Shown: positions 6,632 through 7,683 of the stretch, one piece after another
How positions within the stretch are numbered: the stretch's first letter is position 1
How the letters are laid out: each line of letters begins with the position of its first letter
From: Fimenecus sp045593645
GTDB lineage: Bacteria; Bacillota; Clostridia; Oscillospirales; Acutalibacteraceae
Direction of reading: 5' to 3'
Assembly: GCA_045593645.1 (NCBI GenBank)
Contig: JAZNWZ010000011.1
Location: forward strand, 1 to 7,683
Length of the DNA stretch: 7,683 nucleotides
Translations under genes and position numbers: made by a program
Notes under the pieces: generated by a model
Database searches by the model: none
Seen by the model: the letters and a program-made list of their open reading frames with translations, nothing else
Told to the model about the DNA's origin: nothing

Positions 6632-7683
6632 ATGGTTTATCGTATATTTGTTGAAAAGAAGACTGGCTTAGATAATGAAGCAAAAGGTCTTCTTAATGAA
6701 GCAAAACACTTGCTTGGCATTGAAAATTTAGAAGATATTCGTCTTTTTAATCGCTATGATGCAGAAAATATTACAGAAGAATTATTCCAATATGCTGTAA
6801 AAACAGTTTTTTCAGAGCCACAGCTTGATAATGTATCAAGTAGTGTTAATATTCCTGATGCTTATGTTTTTGCAGTAGAAGCTCTTCCGGGTCAGTTTGA
6901 CCAAAGAGCAGACTCAGCAGCTCAGTGTATCCAGATTATATCTCAGGGTGAGCGTCCTCTTATTCGAACTGCAAAGGTTTATGCTCTTTATGGTGCTTTA
7001 ACAGACGCTGACATTAAAGCATTCAAAAATCATGTAATCAACGCAGTTGAAAGTCGTGAAGCATCTCTTGAATTACCTGAAACACTTACAGTAGAATATG
7101 CTGCACCTGAAACAGTTGCTACTGTTGATGGCTTTATCAGTATGGATGAATCAGCCCTTGCAAATCTTCTTGATGAAAAAGGACTTGCAATGGACCTTGA
7201 TGACCTTAAGTTCTTACAAGCATATTTTAGAGATACTGAGCACAGAGACCCAACTATTACAGAAATCCGTGTTGTTGATACATATTGGTCAGACCATTGT
7301 CGTCACACAACATTCTCAACACATCTTGATAATGTCCGTATTGATGACCCTGCAGTACAAGAAGCTTATGAGCGTTATCTTGCTGCAAGAGTAGAAGTTT
7401 ACGGTGAAGAAAAAGCCGCAGCTCGTCCACAGACATTGATGGATATTGCTACTATCGGTACAAAAACACTTAAGAAACGCGGGCTTCTTCCTGAACTTGA
7501 CGAAAGTGAAGAAATCAATGCTTGTTCAATCCATGTTACAGCAACTGTAAATGGTGAAGACCAAGATTGGCTTCTTATGTTCAAAAATGAAACTCATAAC
7601 CATCCTACAGAAATTGAGCCATTTGGTGGTGCTGCTACTTGTATCGGTGGTTGTATCCGTGACCCTCTTTCAGGTCGTGCTTA
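6632..7683 (+). CDS. purL: FGAM synthase PurL, long single-chain form, N-terminal part (3' end outside window)
   Basis: Phosphoribosylformylglycinamidine synthase, turning FGAR, glutamine and ATP into FGAM. The frame is open from ATG 6632 to the window end (350 codons), so the gene is truncated by the window and not broken. The first 100 or so residues (MVYRIFVEKKTGLD...) form a PurS-like N-terminal region, then a linker, then the synthetase core. The core holds YWSDHCRHTTF (218-228, equivalent of 'SEHCRH') and KNETHNHPTEIEPFGGAAT (318-336), followed by GGCIRDPLSGRA. A fused PurS-like region indicates the large form of about 1200-1300 residues with a C-terminal glutaminase, not the separate PurS/PurL/PurQ system of Bacillus. 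The glutaminase part lies beyond the window, so its integrity cannot be judged. GGAGG at 6617 precedes the start. Confidence 0.94.
   Translation, partial: MVYRIFVEKKTGLDNEAKGLLNEAKHLLGIENLEDIRLFNRYDAENITEELFQYAVKTVFSEPQLDNVSSSVNIPDAYVFAVEALPGQFDQRADSAAQCIQIISQGERPLIRTAKVYALYGALTDADIKAFKNHVINAVESREASLELPETLTVEYAAPETVATVDGFISMDESALANLLDEKGLAMDLDDLKFLQAYFRDTEHRDPTITEIRVVDTYWSDHCRHTTFSTHLDNVRIDDPAVQEAYERYLAARVEVYGEEKAAARPQTLMDIATIGTKTLKKRGLLPELDESEEINACSIHVTATVNGEDQDWLLMFKNETHNHPTEIEPFGGAATCIGGCIRDPLSGRA

Larger units (their letters stand above)
2..7683 (+). other. de novo purine biosynthesis operon (partial at both ends)
   Basis: Eight consecutive same-strand genes of IMP synthesis, in the order purC, purF-like, purM, purN, purO, purH, purD, purL. 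The gaps are 13, 22, -1, 16, 18, 15 and 22 bases, and each start has a Shine-Dalgarno-like purine stretch in front of it. No terminator-like hairpin followed by a T run and no promoter-sized gap separates any pair, so transcription as one message is inferred. The order follows the purE-C-F-M-N-H-D(-L) arrangement common in clostridia, with a purO inserted between purN and purH. Both ends run out of the window, so the promoter, any leader riboswitch and the terminator cannot be seen. Confidence 0.93.

Noticed and set aside
6615..6671. Small ORF starting at ATG 6615 between purD and purL
   Set aside because: Only 18 codons, overlapping the purL ribosome site and start, with no recognisable product.
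7098..7584. Frames on both strands inside the purL 5' part
   Set aside because: The purL frame is continuous and carries the SDHCRH and ETHNHPTEIEP motifs. The others are shadows.

Overview
The window is one stretch of a de novo purine (IMP) biosynthesis operon. All eight genes lie on the + strand, packed with gaps of 13 to 22 bases or a 1-base overlap. The low-GC sequence, AGGAGG-like ribosome sites, exclusive use of TAA stops and clostridial-type protein variants (single long PurL, PurF with Fe-S cysteines) suggest an anaerobic Clostridia member (Bacillota), perhaps a gut Oscillospiraceae/Ruminococcaceae-like bacterium. The lineage is an inference; no marker gene is present.

Layout: purC 3' end (2-253), purF-like PRPP amidotransferase (267-1691), purM (1714-2766), purN (2766-3392), purO-type IMP cyclohydrolase (3409-4125), stand-alone AICAR transformylase purH (4144-5328), purD (5344-6609), and the 5' part of a long-form purL (6632 to the window end). 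No gene-free stretch exceeds 22 bases. I see no RNA gene, terminator, mobile element, CRISPR or long repeat. The operon promoter and any purine riboswitch must lie upstream of the window.

The genes cover PRPP to phosphoribosylamine (PurF), GAR (PurD), FGAR (PurN), FGAM (PurL), AIR (PurM), SAICAR (PurC), FAICAR (PurH) and IMP (PurO). The CAIR step (PurE) and adenylosuccinate lyase (PurB) are not in view.

Two departures from the textbook bacterial pathway stand out. First, the PurF homologue begins Met-Gly-Gly where the N-terminal nucleophile Cys should be, and the other glutaminase catalytic residues are also replaced. Its PRPP-binding loop and four Fe-S cysteines are kept, which suggests an enzyme that cannot use glutamine itself. 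Second, the usual bifunctional PurH is split: the transformylase is a 394-residue stand-alone protein resembling the C-terminal part of eukaryotic ATIC, and IMP ring closure is assigned to an archaeal-type PurO encoded immediately upstream.
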